A DNA stretch of 64,000 nucleotides from CAWFKW01 sp963816535 (GTDB taxonomy: Bacteria; Bacteroidota; Ignavibacteria; Tepidaquicellales; OLB5): assembly GCA_963816535.1 (NCBI GenBank), contig CAWFKW010000003.1:186001-250000 (forward strand). The letters are read 5' to 3'. Below the pieces are notes generated by a model. The model was not told the DNA's origin. It made no database searches and saw only the letters and a program-made list of their open reading frames with translations. Position 1 is the first letter of the stretch, and each line of letters opens with the position of its first letter. A program made the translations under genes and the position numbers. Positions 24,337 to 32,748 of this stretch are shown piece after piece.

Positions 24337-26565
24337 TTATTTCATCAAAATCATTTTCTTTGTCTCGGTAAAATTATCTGTTTGTATCCTGTAAAAATAC
24401 ACTCCGCTGGGGAAATTTGACGCATCCCAATCGACAGAATAACTTCCCGGCTGCATTTGCTGATCAACCAGTTTTGCAACCTCTCTTCCAAGAATATCAA
24501 AAATTACGAGTCTCACGTTTGACGTCTCACGTTTCACATTTGCAGGAATATCAAACTTAATCTTCGTGCTCGGATTAAACGGATTCGGATAATTTTGAGA
24601 TAGAGAAAATTGTTTCGGAATTTCTGTAGATATAGGCTGAATGCCAATTGGCGAACTTACAGTAACTTTCAGTTTGTAATAACCTTGCGGTTGCTGCAGA
24701 AAGACAGTGTTCCTGTTATAACCATAAATTCCAAAACTGCCGATAGCCGGAATTTCAGGAAGATTAGTAAAATGTATACCGCCATCAAGAGAATAATATG
24801 CGGTAATTCCAACAACGTCATCCCAGACGCTGTAAAGCAGCATATTAGGGTCGTCCTTTGAAATATCCATTCCCCAAACTGTGTTATCAATGTTGACATT
24901 CGACCAATGAAGTCCCTGATCGCTGGAACGCTTGATTCCGCCATCAATGCCTGAAAAAAATGCGGCGTAAAGATATGAACCCAACGGCGAACCGACAATA
25001 ATAGGGAGCTCCGGGAAATACTCTTCGTTTCCGGAAGCGGAATCAATTACGGTCCAGGTTACGCCATAGTCAGTCGATCTGGTTAAATGTGAATAACCTC
25101 CGGGCTCAATTGTAGCTGCGCTGCCTACCATAATAACATTTGAATTTCCCTCGAGTACCTTGACAACACATTCTTCATCGAATCTCCATGAACCGACGGG
25201 CTGCCAAGTTAATCCAAAATTAACAGAACGGAGCAAATTTGAATCCGTCGGGCAATAATAAACGGTGTCGGGATGATTCGGATCGCGCGCCATAGGTATG
25301 CCGTCCGAAGAACGGTTCCCTTTAAAAGTCTCATTCCAAGTTTGGCCGTAATCAGTAGAGCGGAGTACTTTTCCATGAAACTGGTCTTCGCTATCAATTG
25401 CAACAAGGAATATATTAGTATCGCGGGTTGATATCAAAAATGAATTTGACACGGAACCATATGGCAGCGGCTGCCCTATTATACTCCATGATTCGCCGAT
25501 ATCAAGCGTCCGGTACAAGATATTTGATTTTGTGACAAAAATTTCTTTTTTGTTCCATGTGCTTTGATAAAAATCATTACCGGATGAAGTGTAGAACTGC
25601 AGAGGGATCTTCAATACCCATGATAATGACTGCAATACTCCGTTCGGCATGAACCAATCATCGCCGCCGTTTGAAGTCCTGAGGATCATGTTTGTATTTG
25701 TTCCCAACGCCCATCCGTGCGTGGAATCATAAAAATACAAATACCCCAGATCGACCCATGCGGGATTTTTAAGGAAGGTAAAAGTCTGCCCGCCATCTAC
25801 AGTTTTACGAATTGTTCCCCCGACGCCGCATGAGAAGAAAGTCGTTGGGCCTGTTATGCATATTCCGCCGATATCCGGTTTAGTGGATACTTTATAATCT
25901 ATTTTGCTCCAGCTCGCGCCGAAATTTGTTGACTTAATTACTGTTGCATCGGCTCCGGATGCAACAATCGTACTCCCGTTCAAATCAATCGAAAGCAGAT
26001 TGTTGTTGACAAGAGTTGCAGAATAGCTCCAGTTAGCTCCGCCGTTGGTTGTTATCAACACAGCGCCGTTATCTCCGCATGCTACTCCGGTATTTGCATC
26101 GGTGAATTTTATTCTCCTCAAAGCTGTTGTTACCTGAGATGTTTGCTGAAACCAGTTCACACCGCTGTTTGTCGACTTATATATGTTTCCGTTGCTGCAG
26201 CATATCCAGCCGGTAGAGGCGTCTACAAAACAGACCGATTCAATGTTTCCCGTTCCGAGGATTGTGGTTTGAGAGAACGCTATTCCGGAATTCGTACTAA
26301 GTAAAAGCGTCCCGTTATCGCCGGCAATCCATATATCAAGTGAAAAGGAGCAAACCGAATTGTAGTTTGTTGTCCCAATGGATTTATCCTGTATGGTCTG
26401 GCCGCCGTCGGGCGAGCGGTAAATGACGCCGCTATCACCCACTATGAACAGCACATGGTTTGCGCTGATGCAGGTCACGCCGTTTAAACCGCCGGCAATG
26501 GCGCTGCTAAATAGAACGCCCGCAATGAATAAAGAAATGAAAATTAAAAACAATATATTTTTCAT
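24337..26565 (-). CDS. Large secreted YCF48/sialidase-type beta-propeller protein with T9SS sorting domain
   Basis: A signal peptide (NILFLIFISLFIAGVLFSSA) is followed by two propeller-like regions. One is of YCF48 type (STGWICCSNGNIYKSTNSG, NTGVACGDNGAVLITTNGG) at about 30-310. The other is of BNR/sortilin type (LRSTDYGQTWNETFKG, TRSTDYGVTWTVIDSA) at about 350-600. The last about 85 residues are a T9SS sorting domain ending TETKKMILMK. The sorting domain carries a NVKRETSNVR loop encoded by a 7-nt periodic repeat. No catalytic residues are evident; surface adhesion or glycan binding is possible. Confidence 0.85.
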   Translation of the reverse strand: MKNILFLIFISLFIAGVLFSSAIAGGLNGVTCISANHVLFIVGDSGVIYRSPDGGQTIQDKSIGTTNYNSVCSFSLDIWIAGDNGTLLLSTNSGIAFSQTTILGTGNIESVCFVDASTGWICCSNGNIYKSTNSGVNWFQQTSQVTTALRRIKFTDANTGVACGDNGAVLITTNGGANWSYSATLVNNNLLSIDLNGSTIVASGADATVIKSTNFGASWSKIDYKVSTKPDIGGICITGPTTFFSCGVGGTIRKTVDGGQTFTFLKNPAWVDLGYLYFYDSTHGWALGTNTNMILRTSNGGDDWFMPNGVLQSLSWVLKIPLQFYTSSGNDFYQSTWNKKEIFVTKSNILYRTLDIGESWSIIGQPLPYGSVSNSFLISTRDTNIFLVAIDSEDQFHGKVLRSTDYGQTWNETFKGNRSSDGIPMARDPNHPDTVYYCPTDSNLLRSVNFGLTWQPVGSWRFDEECVVKVLEGNSNVIMVGSAATIEPGGYSHLTRSTDYGVTWTVIDSASGNEEYFPELPIIVGSPLGSYLYAAFFSGIDGGIKRSSDQGLHWSNVNIDNTVWGMDISKDDPNMLLYSVWDDVVGITAYYSLDGGIHFTNLPEIPAIGSFGIYGYNRNTVFLQQPQGYYKLKVTVSSPIGIQPISTEIPKQFSLSQNYPNPFNPSTKIKFDIPANVKRETSNVRLVIFDILGREVAKLVDQQMQPGSYSVDWDASNFPSGVYFYRIQTDNFTETKKMILMK
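24508..24542. repeat. 7-nt periodic repeat embedded in a second T9SS sorting-domain coding sequence
   Basis: Minus-strand units are TGTGAAA, CGTGAGA, CGTCAAA, CGTGAGA and CTCGTAA. They are nearly identical to intergenic copies and are read in frame at the same loop as in the 14.3-15.8 kb gene. Confidence 0.75.
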
Positions 26566-26710
26566 AACAATTATTACTCCAGAATTTCGTTTAATTCAAT
26601 AATATGTCAGCGCTTGATAAGGTTTTAACAGACGAATCCGGCATAAAAGCTGATGAAAAGATAGCTCGGCAAGCGTGAAAATGCAATAGCAAAATCAAAA
26701 ATTATAAGGA

Positions 26711-26760
26711 TTACCGGATTATCAGATTCAAGATTATCAGACTAAAGATTGTCAAGTTCA
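26711..26760. repeat. Degenerate GATTATCA-type repeat, intergenic
   Basis: Irregular copies of GATTATCA/AGATTCAA/AGATTGTC with about 8-nt spacing lie between two propeller genes. The units resemble those of the AGATTATA tandem array at 30862-30940 and its degenerate flank. Confidence 0.5.
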
Positions 26761-26767
26761 TGTAAAA

Positions 26768-27709
26768 TCAAAATCCCCCGGTCGTAGTTTTATAAATAGC
26801 GCCAAACTCGCCGCAAATGTAACCTGTGTTGGTATTAAGAAAATGAACCGATTCATAACTTAATTTGGGGAAACCGGTCTTGCGAATCCATGTGGCGCCG
26901 CCATTGGTTGTGTATAAAACAAAACCATACTCGCCAACCACCCATCCGGTTGAAGCTGATGTAAAGTAGACTGATTTCAAATTAAATACTGTTCCGCTTG
27001 CCTGTAAGACCCAATTAGCGCCAGCATTTGTTGTGCAGAGAATAATTCCGTTAGAACCAACGCTGTAACCTGTAAGAGTGTTCAAAAAGAATACAGTATA
27101 CAACCCGCCGCCCGAGGATGGTAATGTCTGCGCAATCCAGTTACCTCCGGAATTTGTAGTTTTGTAAATTGAATACGGGTAACATGCCGCCCAGCCCGTC
27201 AAATTATTAACAAAAAAAATCGAAAATACCGTATTAGGGTATTGAGCTATTTGTTGTGACCAGTTTGCTCCGCCGTTTGTTGTATAAAGCATACTTCCCA
27301 AAGCATCGCCTACCCAGCCGGTTAAAGATGTAATAAAAAATAATGATGTCAAAAACTCATTTGTATTTTGGTAAATCTTCGCCCATACCACGCCGCCATT
27401 GGTTGTTTTATTAATTATTGAACCATTGGTATCGCTGTACGTTAAATAATATCCCGTGTTTGAATTTGCAAATGATATGCTGTTATTAACATGATCAGTA
27501 CCGCCTGCGTTTCCTGTCCAAATGGCGCCTGAATTTGAAGAACGCAACAGCGTTCCGTTTTCGCCGCAAGCCCAAACGTTTTGCGAGTCAACCGCCTGAA
27601 TATGGAGAAGGGGAAATTTCTCCCCAGTGTTCAGAGCCACCCAGCCGCTTTGGGAATATAAAATTGATGAAGCTGAAAAAAACAGAATTATTAAAATAGA
27701 TTTTATCAT
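26768..27709 (-). CDS. Secreted YCF48-like beta-propeller protein without sorting domain
   Basis: A signal peptide (SILIILFFSASSILYSQ) is followed by about seven propeller blades such as LTGWVGDALGSMLYTTNGG and STGWVVGEYGFVLYTTNGG. The protein ends directly after the last blade (YKTTTGGF), so unlike its neighbours it lacks a T9SS tail and may stay periplasmic. Its ATG overlaps the stop of the preceding FG-GAP gene in an ATGA arrangement, so the two are translationally coupled. Confidence 0.8.
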   Translation of the reverse strand: MIKSILIILFFSASSILYSQSGWVALNTGEKFPLLHIQAVDSQNVWACGENGTLLRSSNSGAIWTGNAGGTDHVNNSISFANSNTGYYLTYSDTNGSIINKTTNGGVVWAKIYQNTNEFLTSLFFITSLTGWVGDALGSMLYTTNGGANWSQQIAQYPNTVFSIFFVNNLTGWAACYPYSIYKTTNSGGNWIAQTLPSSGGGLYTVFFLNTLTGYSVGSNGIILCTTNAGANWVLQASGTVFNLKSVYFTSASTGWVVGEYGFVLYTTNGGATWIRKTGFPKLSYESVHFLNTNTGYICGEFGAIYKTTTGGF

Positions 27710-29418
27710 TTTACTAAGCTCAATTTAATTACATCGGCAAACAACAGGTTTGAATTTTGTCCAGTTGCATAACTTTCAATTTTAGCAAAATAAATCCCGC
27801 TTGCAAGATTGGTACCGTCAAAATTAATCTTATATGAGCCCGATTCCAAAGCTTCATCTACAAGTTTACTGACGACTCTGCCGAGTAAATCATAAATTTT
27901 AATTGTCACCTGCGACCTTTGTTTTATATCAAATTCAATTTTAGTTAGCGGATTAAACGGGTTTGGGTAATTTTGATAAAGCTTAAATTGTTTTGGGATA
28001 TTATTTGAGATTGGCTTTATACCAATTGTTTCATCCGGCGGAATAAATCCATACTGGTTTGTCCTGTACCTGTCATGCGCAAATGTAGGCCAGGGAAAAT
28101 CTGCATTATTATATGGGATGCCCGGAAAAGTTAATACCTGAAGATAATATTTATTAAACCCTTCGCCAACTGCAATTAATTCGACTGAACCGTCATTATC
28201 AATATCTGCAAGCGATATCCCAAGCATCAAACTAAATGGACGCAATGGCGAATAGACTAACTGCGCTACATTTATATCATAAACAAATATATGGCCGTAT
28301 CCAAACATCCATGAAGAATTATTGACCGAAATCACATTAAGGTTATTACCGGCAGTGAGTTTACCAATTGCAATTTGCCAGAAGTCAGAACCGCCTCCTT
28401 CCTGCGGCCAGCCTGGCAAAGGAACAAGATTATCTGTAAATACATAAGTATCATGCAAAGATGCTGTACCGCATGCAATTTCAACTCTGCCGTCTCTGTT
28501 AAGGTCTCCAATTGCAGGAGTTCCAAAATCGTCAAGTGCGTACACAGTCACTTCAGCTTTCTTATTCCCATAAATGTCATATTTTGATATGCGGTTTAGA
28601 TTATTTTCCCCTGTTTGCGGTACGAAAATATATGTTGAATCAATATGGTTTCGATTAATCAGGAGAGAAGGGGAGCCTAAATCAATGAAATAACCTGGAT
28701 CAATGTAAACGGGCCAATTTGCGGAAAAATTTGAGCCGTCATTTTTGAAAATATTAATCCTGCCTGAATCAATTGGATTTCTTTTAATTGTCCCAAGAAT
28801 AATTTCTGCAAATCCATCGCCATCCAAGTCTCCAATTGCAGGCCCCATTGCCGTACTGCCAACAAGGCGTTGCGGCCAGCCAGACCTCATTTGTCCGTTA
28901 GAGTTAAAAACGGCAAGCTCGTTCTCCTTACCTGCAATAATTTCTAATCTTCCGCTTCCATCAAGATCATACAATGCTGTATATTTATCCAAAAATCCAT
29001 TGGGATACGAATAAGGCGCCGGGAATCCCTGAACTTCATTTCCAAATCTGTTTAAAACGTGAATAAAATCATTGTCCCGGAAAACAATATCAAGATATCC
29101 ATCCCCATCAATGTCTCCCGAACAAATATGATCTATATTTGTATTATTATATTGCTTCGGAAAACCTTGTTGATTCGATCCATCATTCTTTATTACAAAT
29201 AATTTGCTGCTGGAACTCGGTAGAGGAATAGCGACTATAATTTCTTTCTGACCATCTCTGTTCAAGTCAGCAATTAATGTCGGCGGTAATATTCCCTGGG
29301 AATTATTTGAGCTATCAATAACTAAAGGAAAATCAGAGTGCTGCTGAGGAACTTGCGATTGGCACATGCTTATTAGATTAGTTAAACACAAAAATAGTAT
29401 TGGAATTATGTTCCTCAT
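27706..29418 (-). CDS. Secreted FG-GAP/VCBS-repeat protein with T9SS sorting domain
   Basis: The ATG at 29418 places a signal peptide first (NIIPILFLCLTNLISMCQS); the frame is open 126 nt further upstream but with no leader-like sequence. The body has many Asp-rich FG-GAP/VCBS calcium-loop repeats: DLNRDGQKEIIVAI, DIDGDGYLDIVFRD, DLDGDGFAEIILGT, DLNRDGRVEIACGT, DIDNDGSVELIAVG. These form an integrin-like propeller. The end is a T9SS sorting domain (NYPNPFNPLTKIEFDI ... DVIKLSLVK). It is probably an extracellular calcium-binding surface protein. Confidence 0.85.
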   Translation of the reverse strand: MRNIIPILFLCLTNLISMCQSQVPQQHSDFPLVIDSSNNSQGILPPTLIADLNRDGQKEIIVAIPLPSSSSKLFVIKNDGSNQQGFPKQYNNTNIDHICSGDIDGDGYLDIVFRDNDFIHVLNRFGNEVQGFPAPYSYPNGFLDKYTALYDLDGSGRLEIIAGKENELAVFNSNGQMRSGWPQRLVGSTAMGPAIGDLDGDGFAEIILGTIKRNPIDSGRINIFKNDGSNFSANWPVYIDPGYFIDLGSPSLLINRNHIDSTYIFVPQTGENNLNRISKYDIYGNKKAEVTVYALDDFGTPAIGDLNRDGRVEIACGTASLHDTYVFTDNLVPLPGWPQEGGGSDFWQIAIGKLTAGNNLNVISVNNSSWMFGYGHIFVYDINVAQLVYSPLRPFSLMLGISLADIDNDGSVELIAVGEGFNKYYLQVLTFPGIPYNNADFPWPTFAHDRYRTNQYGFIPPDETIGIKPISNNIPKQFKLYQNYPNPFNPLTKIEFDIKQRSQVTIKIYDLLGRVVSKLVDEALESGSYKINFDGTNLASGIYFAKIESYATGQNSNLLFADVIKLSLVK

Positions 29419-29486
29419 AAATTTCTTAAATAATAAAGTTGATATATAGGAAGCCTCACTTCTTGTGAAGCTTCCTGAAGTTAAAT

Positions 29487-29879
29487 CTAATCGTGATTCA
29501 CATCGATTATGCAACCAAAATACTTGTAATTCGGTATGCAACAACTAACATCATTAAGGCAAATATCTTTGTTGTTACCATCCTTTGTTTGCAATATATT
29601 ACAAATCTGACCATGATGCGTGCCGTAGGTAGCCGTGACATTTACATACACATCTGTAGGTACGCCTGTCCCAGAGTTTCCAGAAGCATCAGTGTAAGCA
29701 TTATAAGAACCCCCTCCAGTCCAAGTCATAGATACGTATGCGTTGTTTTGGCTGCCAGTGCACCCAGTTCCATAGGGGTCAACATGAACTGTAAATGGTG
29801 GAAATGGATTTTTAGGACTCGTGAAAGAACAAACTAATATTAAAACAAGAGCTGCTAATGATAATTTTAAGTATTTCAT
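29487..29879 (-). CDS. Small secreted Cys-containing protein of unknown function
   Basis: The 130-residue product has a clear signal peptide (YLKLSLAALVLILVCSFTS). The mature part is rich in Gly, Thr and Asn with six Cys (GTGC, QIC, DIC, SCC, FGC), which suggests disulfides. No known domain was recognised. It lies 68 nt upstream of the FG-GAP protein start on the same strand and may be co-expressed with the surface-protein cluster. Confidence 0.6.
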   Translation of the reverse strand: MKYLKLSLAALVLILVCSFTSPKNPFPPFTVHVDPYGTGCTGSQNNAYVSMTWTGGGSYNAYTDASGNSGTGVPTDVYVNVTATYGTHHGQICNILQTKDGNNKDICLNDVSCCIPNYKYFGCIIDVNHD

Positions 29880-30202
29880 TTAATTTGAAGTTTTAGTTTT
29901 TTTTAAAAAATTCTTGAAATTTCTTGATATAGACTAAAACTTAACCGAGGGGAAGGGTAAGGTGGATTTATCCTAATACATTCATAAAGCGATGTTTCAA
30001 TACATAGGTAAAGAAAATCGACATAAATATTTGCGTATGTTCTATTGACATAAAAAGATGGGACCGGGTAGCAAAAAATACTAAATATGAGTTTCGTTGC
30101 GCTCACGTTCTGGTAGCATTATAAAAGTCCTTTCAAGATAGGTCAAATGCATTCTGTTGTCAAGTTCATTCCTGACAATTTTTGTAAGATAGTGTTATAC
30201 AC
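29880..30202. other. Intergenic region without recognised features
   Basis: This is 323 bp of A+T-rich sequence between the small secreted protein and the AlbA_2 gene. A 67-codon minus-strand frame inside it has no protein-like features. Nothing else was recognised. Confidence 0.5.
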
Positions 30203-30853
30203 TCAACTCAATGTGAAGAAATCCTCTTTTTCAAGCGAGTGCAGTGTAATTAAGCGGGCGCGGACGAGATTGACCAATATGCGGCTGGCGCGGCGGTTTG
30301 AGATGTTCATCATGTCTTTAAACTCGCGCATAGTGATGCTTTCATTTTTACCGAGATAGTCGAGTAATGCTCTCTCTTTTTCATCGAGATTGATTATTTG
30401 CGGAGGCGCATCAGGATTTGATTTTTTGAGTACGCGAATTGTTTCTTTTGAAGCTAAAACAGATCTGTCTTTCAGCCTGACATATACTTTGTGTGGGTCG
30501 TCATCGGTTTTTCCGTTCTCTATCAGGCGATGTGGTTTTGTCCTGCTTTCAGGCACATATATAACTACAACGTCTTTTCTGTAAATATGAATTATATCTG
30601 ACTCGTAATTCACGGGAGGTTCGCAGTAAAATTTAGCTGCCATATCAATAAGCTCAATTTCGCCTTTTTCACTCTCGACGCCTACAACAGTTTTATCATC
30701 ATCAACGCCGAAGAGTATTCTGCCGCCTTTAGAATTTGCGAAAGCTATCATTTCTTTGGCAATTTTTTCAGACTCGGAAAACTTTCGCTTAAACTCTACT
30801 TTGGAATTCTCGCCGCCTTCGATAAGCTCATTCAGCTCGGAAAGATACATCAT
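30203..30853 (-). CDS. AlbA_2/Schlafen-type putative DNA-binding regulator
   Basis: Residues 1-130 match the AlbA_2 domain: GENSKVEFKRKFSESEKIAK, then AFANSKGGRILFGVDDDKTV and VYVRLKDRSVLASKETI. The C-terminus (about 155-216) is a winged helix (ALLDYLGKNESITMREFKDM, NISNRRASRILVNLVRARLI). Such proteins are usually annotated as transcriptional regulators or ATP-binding proteins; targets are unknown. The coding start lies 8 nt after an 8-bp tandem array, with no ribosome-binding site in between, which points to length-dependent expression. Confidence 0.8.
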   Translation of the reverse strand: MMYLSELNELIEGGENSKVEFKRKFSESEKIAKEMIAFANSKGGRILFGVDDDKTVVGVESEKGEIELIDMAAKFYCEPPVNYESDIIHIYRKDVVVIYVPESRTKPHRLIENGKTDDDPHKVYVRLKDRSVLASKETIRVLKKSNPDAPPQIINLDEKERALLDYLGKNESITMREFKDMMNISNRRASRILVNLVRARLITLHSLEKEDFFTLS

Positions 30854-30861
30854 GGATTGTC

Positions 30862-30940
30862 AGATTATAAGATTATAAGATTATAAGATTATAAGATTAT
30901 AAGATTATAAGATTATAAGATTATAAGATTATAAGATTAT
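30862..30940. repeat. 8-bp tandem array AGATTATA, about 10 copies, in the 5' region of the AlbA_2 gene
   Basis: Perfect 8-bp periodicity runs for 79 nt. On the minus strand each unit reads TATAATCT and so contains a TATAAT hexamer. The array ends 8 nt before the ATG. Degenerate units (AGATTAAG, ATTAACAG) follow to about 30965. Perfect short tandem repeats of this length are prone to slipped-strand copy-number change. Confidence 0.9.
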
Positions 30941-31032
30941 CAGATTAAGATTAACAGATCAAGAGGATAAAAGTTTAGACAATAGAACAAGAATACGGAA
31001 CACGGATTAAAAACATAAATCGTTTCAGGGTC

Positions 31033-31464
31033 TTAAAACACTTTAGGCCTGCGGCTATCCAGGTAGCTCTGCAAAATAAAAACGGCGGAAAGAATATCAA
31101 TGTTCGATTTCTCACGCCTCTTCTTTTTTTTCATTCCTGAATCGATAACGAAGCTCTCAGCCATTTTTGAAGTGAGCCTTTCGTCCCATTTCACCAATTC
31201 AACGTTTTCAGGAAGCTTCTCTCTTAATTCGTCAATAAAACCTTCAACAATTTCAGTCTGTTTTGATTTCCCGCCGCTTAGATTCAAAGGGTAGCCGACT
31301 ACAACTATACTAACGCCGTTCAAAATGACAAATTCAACTATTTTACTCAGATACTTTCCGCCGGCCTCTATTATTTCTTTTCCGAACGCTATCGTATTAG
31401 AGGCATCGCTTAACGCCATGCCGATTCTCTTAGAGCCGTGATCTATGCCGAGGATTTTTCCCAT
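31033..31464 (-). CDS. ruvX: RuvX/YqgF-family nuclease
   Basis: The RNase H-like fold begins at the ATG at 31464 (GKILGIDHGSKRIGMALSD with the catalytic Asp). It continues with VSIVVVGYPLNLSGGKSKQT, VKWDERLTSKMAE with the conserved D-E-R-x-T-S, and a final DILSAVFILQSYLDSR containing the C-terminal Asp. About 143 aa is normal. The family acts on Holliday junctions and in pre-16S rRNA 5' processing. An upstream in-frame start 39 nt earlier would add a non-conserved leader. Confidence 0.9.
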   Translation of the reverse strand: MGKILGIDHGSKRIGMALSDASNTIAFGKEIIEAGGKYLSKIVEFVILNGVSIVVVGYPLNLSGGKSKQTEIVEGFIDELREKLPENVELVKWDERLTSKMAESFVIDSGMKKKKRREKSNIDILSAVFILQSYLDSRRPKVF

Positions 31465-31598
31465 TGAAATTAAATGTGAATGAGGGCGCCGGGGAATGAA
31501 CAATTGGCCCCGGGCAAATTAAGCCTGATGCATCGCCGGAAGCGTGCTTCCTATAAATTGAATGTGATGGCTAGAAAGAAAAAATCTGTTTATTTTAA

Positions 31599-31925
31599 CT
31601 AAGCTAAAGGTGTTTTAAGAAATTCCTTAAGCAGTTTGCCCGGTTTAAAATGCATTTTCTTTCTTGCAGGGACAAAAACAAATTCGCCCGTTTTAAGGTT
31701 TCTTGCTTTTGGCTTAGCTTTCGTTGTTTTTACTTCGAAGACTCCAAAATCGCGGATCTCAATTCTTAGCGCCGGGTTCGCAGTCATAAGCAGTTCTCTT
31801 ATTGATTCGAACAACCCGTCAACAACCGCTTTCTCTGTCAGTTTTCTGCCTTCAAATTTCTTTGAGAGTTTGATCTCGATGTCCCTCTTAGTGAGAGTCT
31901 TGACTCTTTGCTTTGGCGCTTCCAT
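31599..31925 (-). CDS. HU/IHF-family DNA-binding protein
   Basis: The 108-residue protein has HU-fold hallmarks: TKRDIEIKLSKKFEGRKLTE, the dimer core VVDGLFESIRELL, FGVFEVKTTKAKPKARN as the DNA-binding arm with K-A-R-N, and ending FVPARKKMHFKPGKLLKEFL. It bends and compacts DNA as a dimer. An N-terminal extension of about 10 residues precedes the fold. The gene is on the same strand as ruvX and the pgsA-like gene with moderate gaps. Confidence 0.88.
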   Translation of the reverse strand: MEAPKQRVKTLTKRDIEIKLSKKFEGRKLTEKAVVDGLFESIRELLMTANPALRIEIRDFGVFEVKTTKAKPKARNLKTGEFVFVPARKKMHFKPGKLLKEFLKTPLA

Positions 31926-31967
31926 TAATCTCCCTCCTTTAGGCGATGTAAATGAAAATTAATAATG

Positions 31968-32534
31968 TCATTTCAGTTCTTCTTTGAATCTTTTAGTGTA
32001 CGTTAGTAAAGAAATAAAAGCCAATACTATAGATATAAAAATCAAAATCTTTGAAAAAAGTTCCGCAAATTCAATATGATACCCCGGAAAGGCGAGCGCG
32101 TACCACCTGATAAAAACCAACGCCAGCAGAGTGAAACCGATGAAAAATACGGTGACTTTGCCTGTCCGGTTCGATTGTAAAACAATATTTTTCCTGTACT
32201 TTAAATATAACCCGCCGCTGAAAATAATAACATCCCGCAATATAGTTAAAATTACAAACCAAAAAGGAACAAACCCCTTTAAAAGGAGTATTAAAATAAT
32301 AACTGTAATAGTTACTTTATCGGCAAGCGGATCCACTATTTTCCCTAACTCAGAAATCTCATTACGGCTCCGGGCAAAATATCCGTCCAGCAAATCTGAA
32401 ATCCAGATCAGGATAATGAATGCAATGGCGGGCAGATATTTTTCATGCAGGAGGAAATAAGATGCGATGGCAAGAAGCACAAATCTTGAATAACTTATCA
32501 AATTAGAAATGTAGAAAATTTCTTTGCTTGCCAT
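31968..32534 (-). CDS. CDP-alcohol phosphatidyltransferase (PgsA-like)
   Basis: This is a membrane protein of 188 aa with about five or six helices. The family motif D-x2-DG-x2-AR-x8-G-x3-D-x3-D is seen as DLLDGYFARSRNEISELGKI followed by VDPLADK. It transfers a phosphatidyl group from CDP-diacylglycerol to an alcohol. Size and sequence favour phosphatidylglycerophosphate synthase, the first step to phosphatidylglycerol, but the acceptor cannot be proven from sequence. Confidence 0.82.
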   Translation of the reverse strand: MASKEIFYISNLISYSRFVLLAIASYFLLHEKYLPAIAFIILIWISDLLDGYFARSRNEISELGKIVDPLADKVTITVIILILLLKGFVPFWFVILTILRDVIIFSGGLYLKYRKNIVLQSNRTGKVTVFFIGFTLLALVFIRWYALAFPGYHIEFAELFSKILIFISIVLAFISLLTYTKRFKEELK

Positions 32535-32748
32535 CTAAATTACTGAAATAAAATAACTAATATTCCTACATAAAAAAAGGCAAATTCCTACACAGCGCAT
32601 TTAATTTAATAAAAAACAATATTCATTTCAATTTGATAAAACAGATTATTCAGACAATAAAGTAATAGCTTATTTATAATTATTTAGCTTTTATCTTAAA
32701 TTCAGCATGACTATTTTTCTATTTTAGAAGCATTTTTAACCGTCCGTA

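Noticed and set aside
29903..30106. 67-codon minus-strand ORF in the intergenic region
   Set aside because: It lies in A+T-rich DNA, has no ribosome site and no protein-like pattern.
30862..30940. CRISPR-like array
   Set aside because: The 8-bp units are directly adjacent without spacers, and no cas gene is near.
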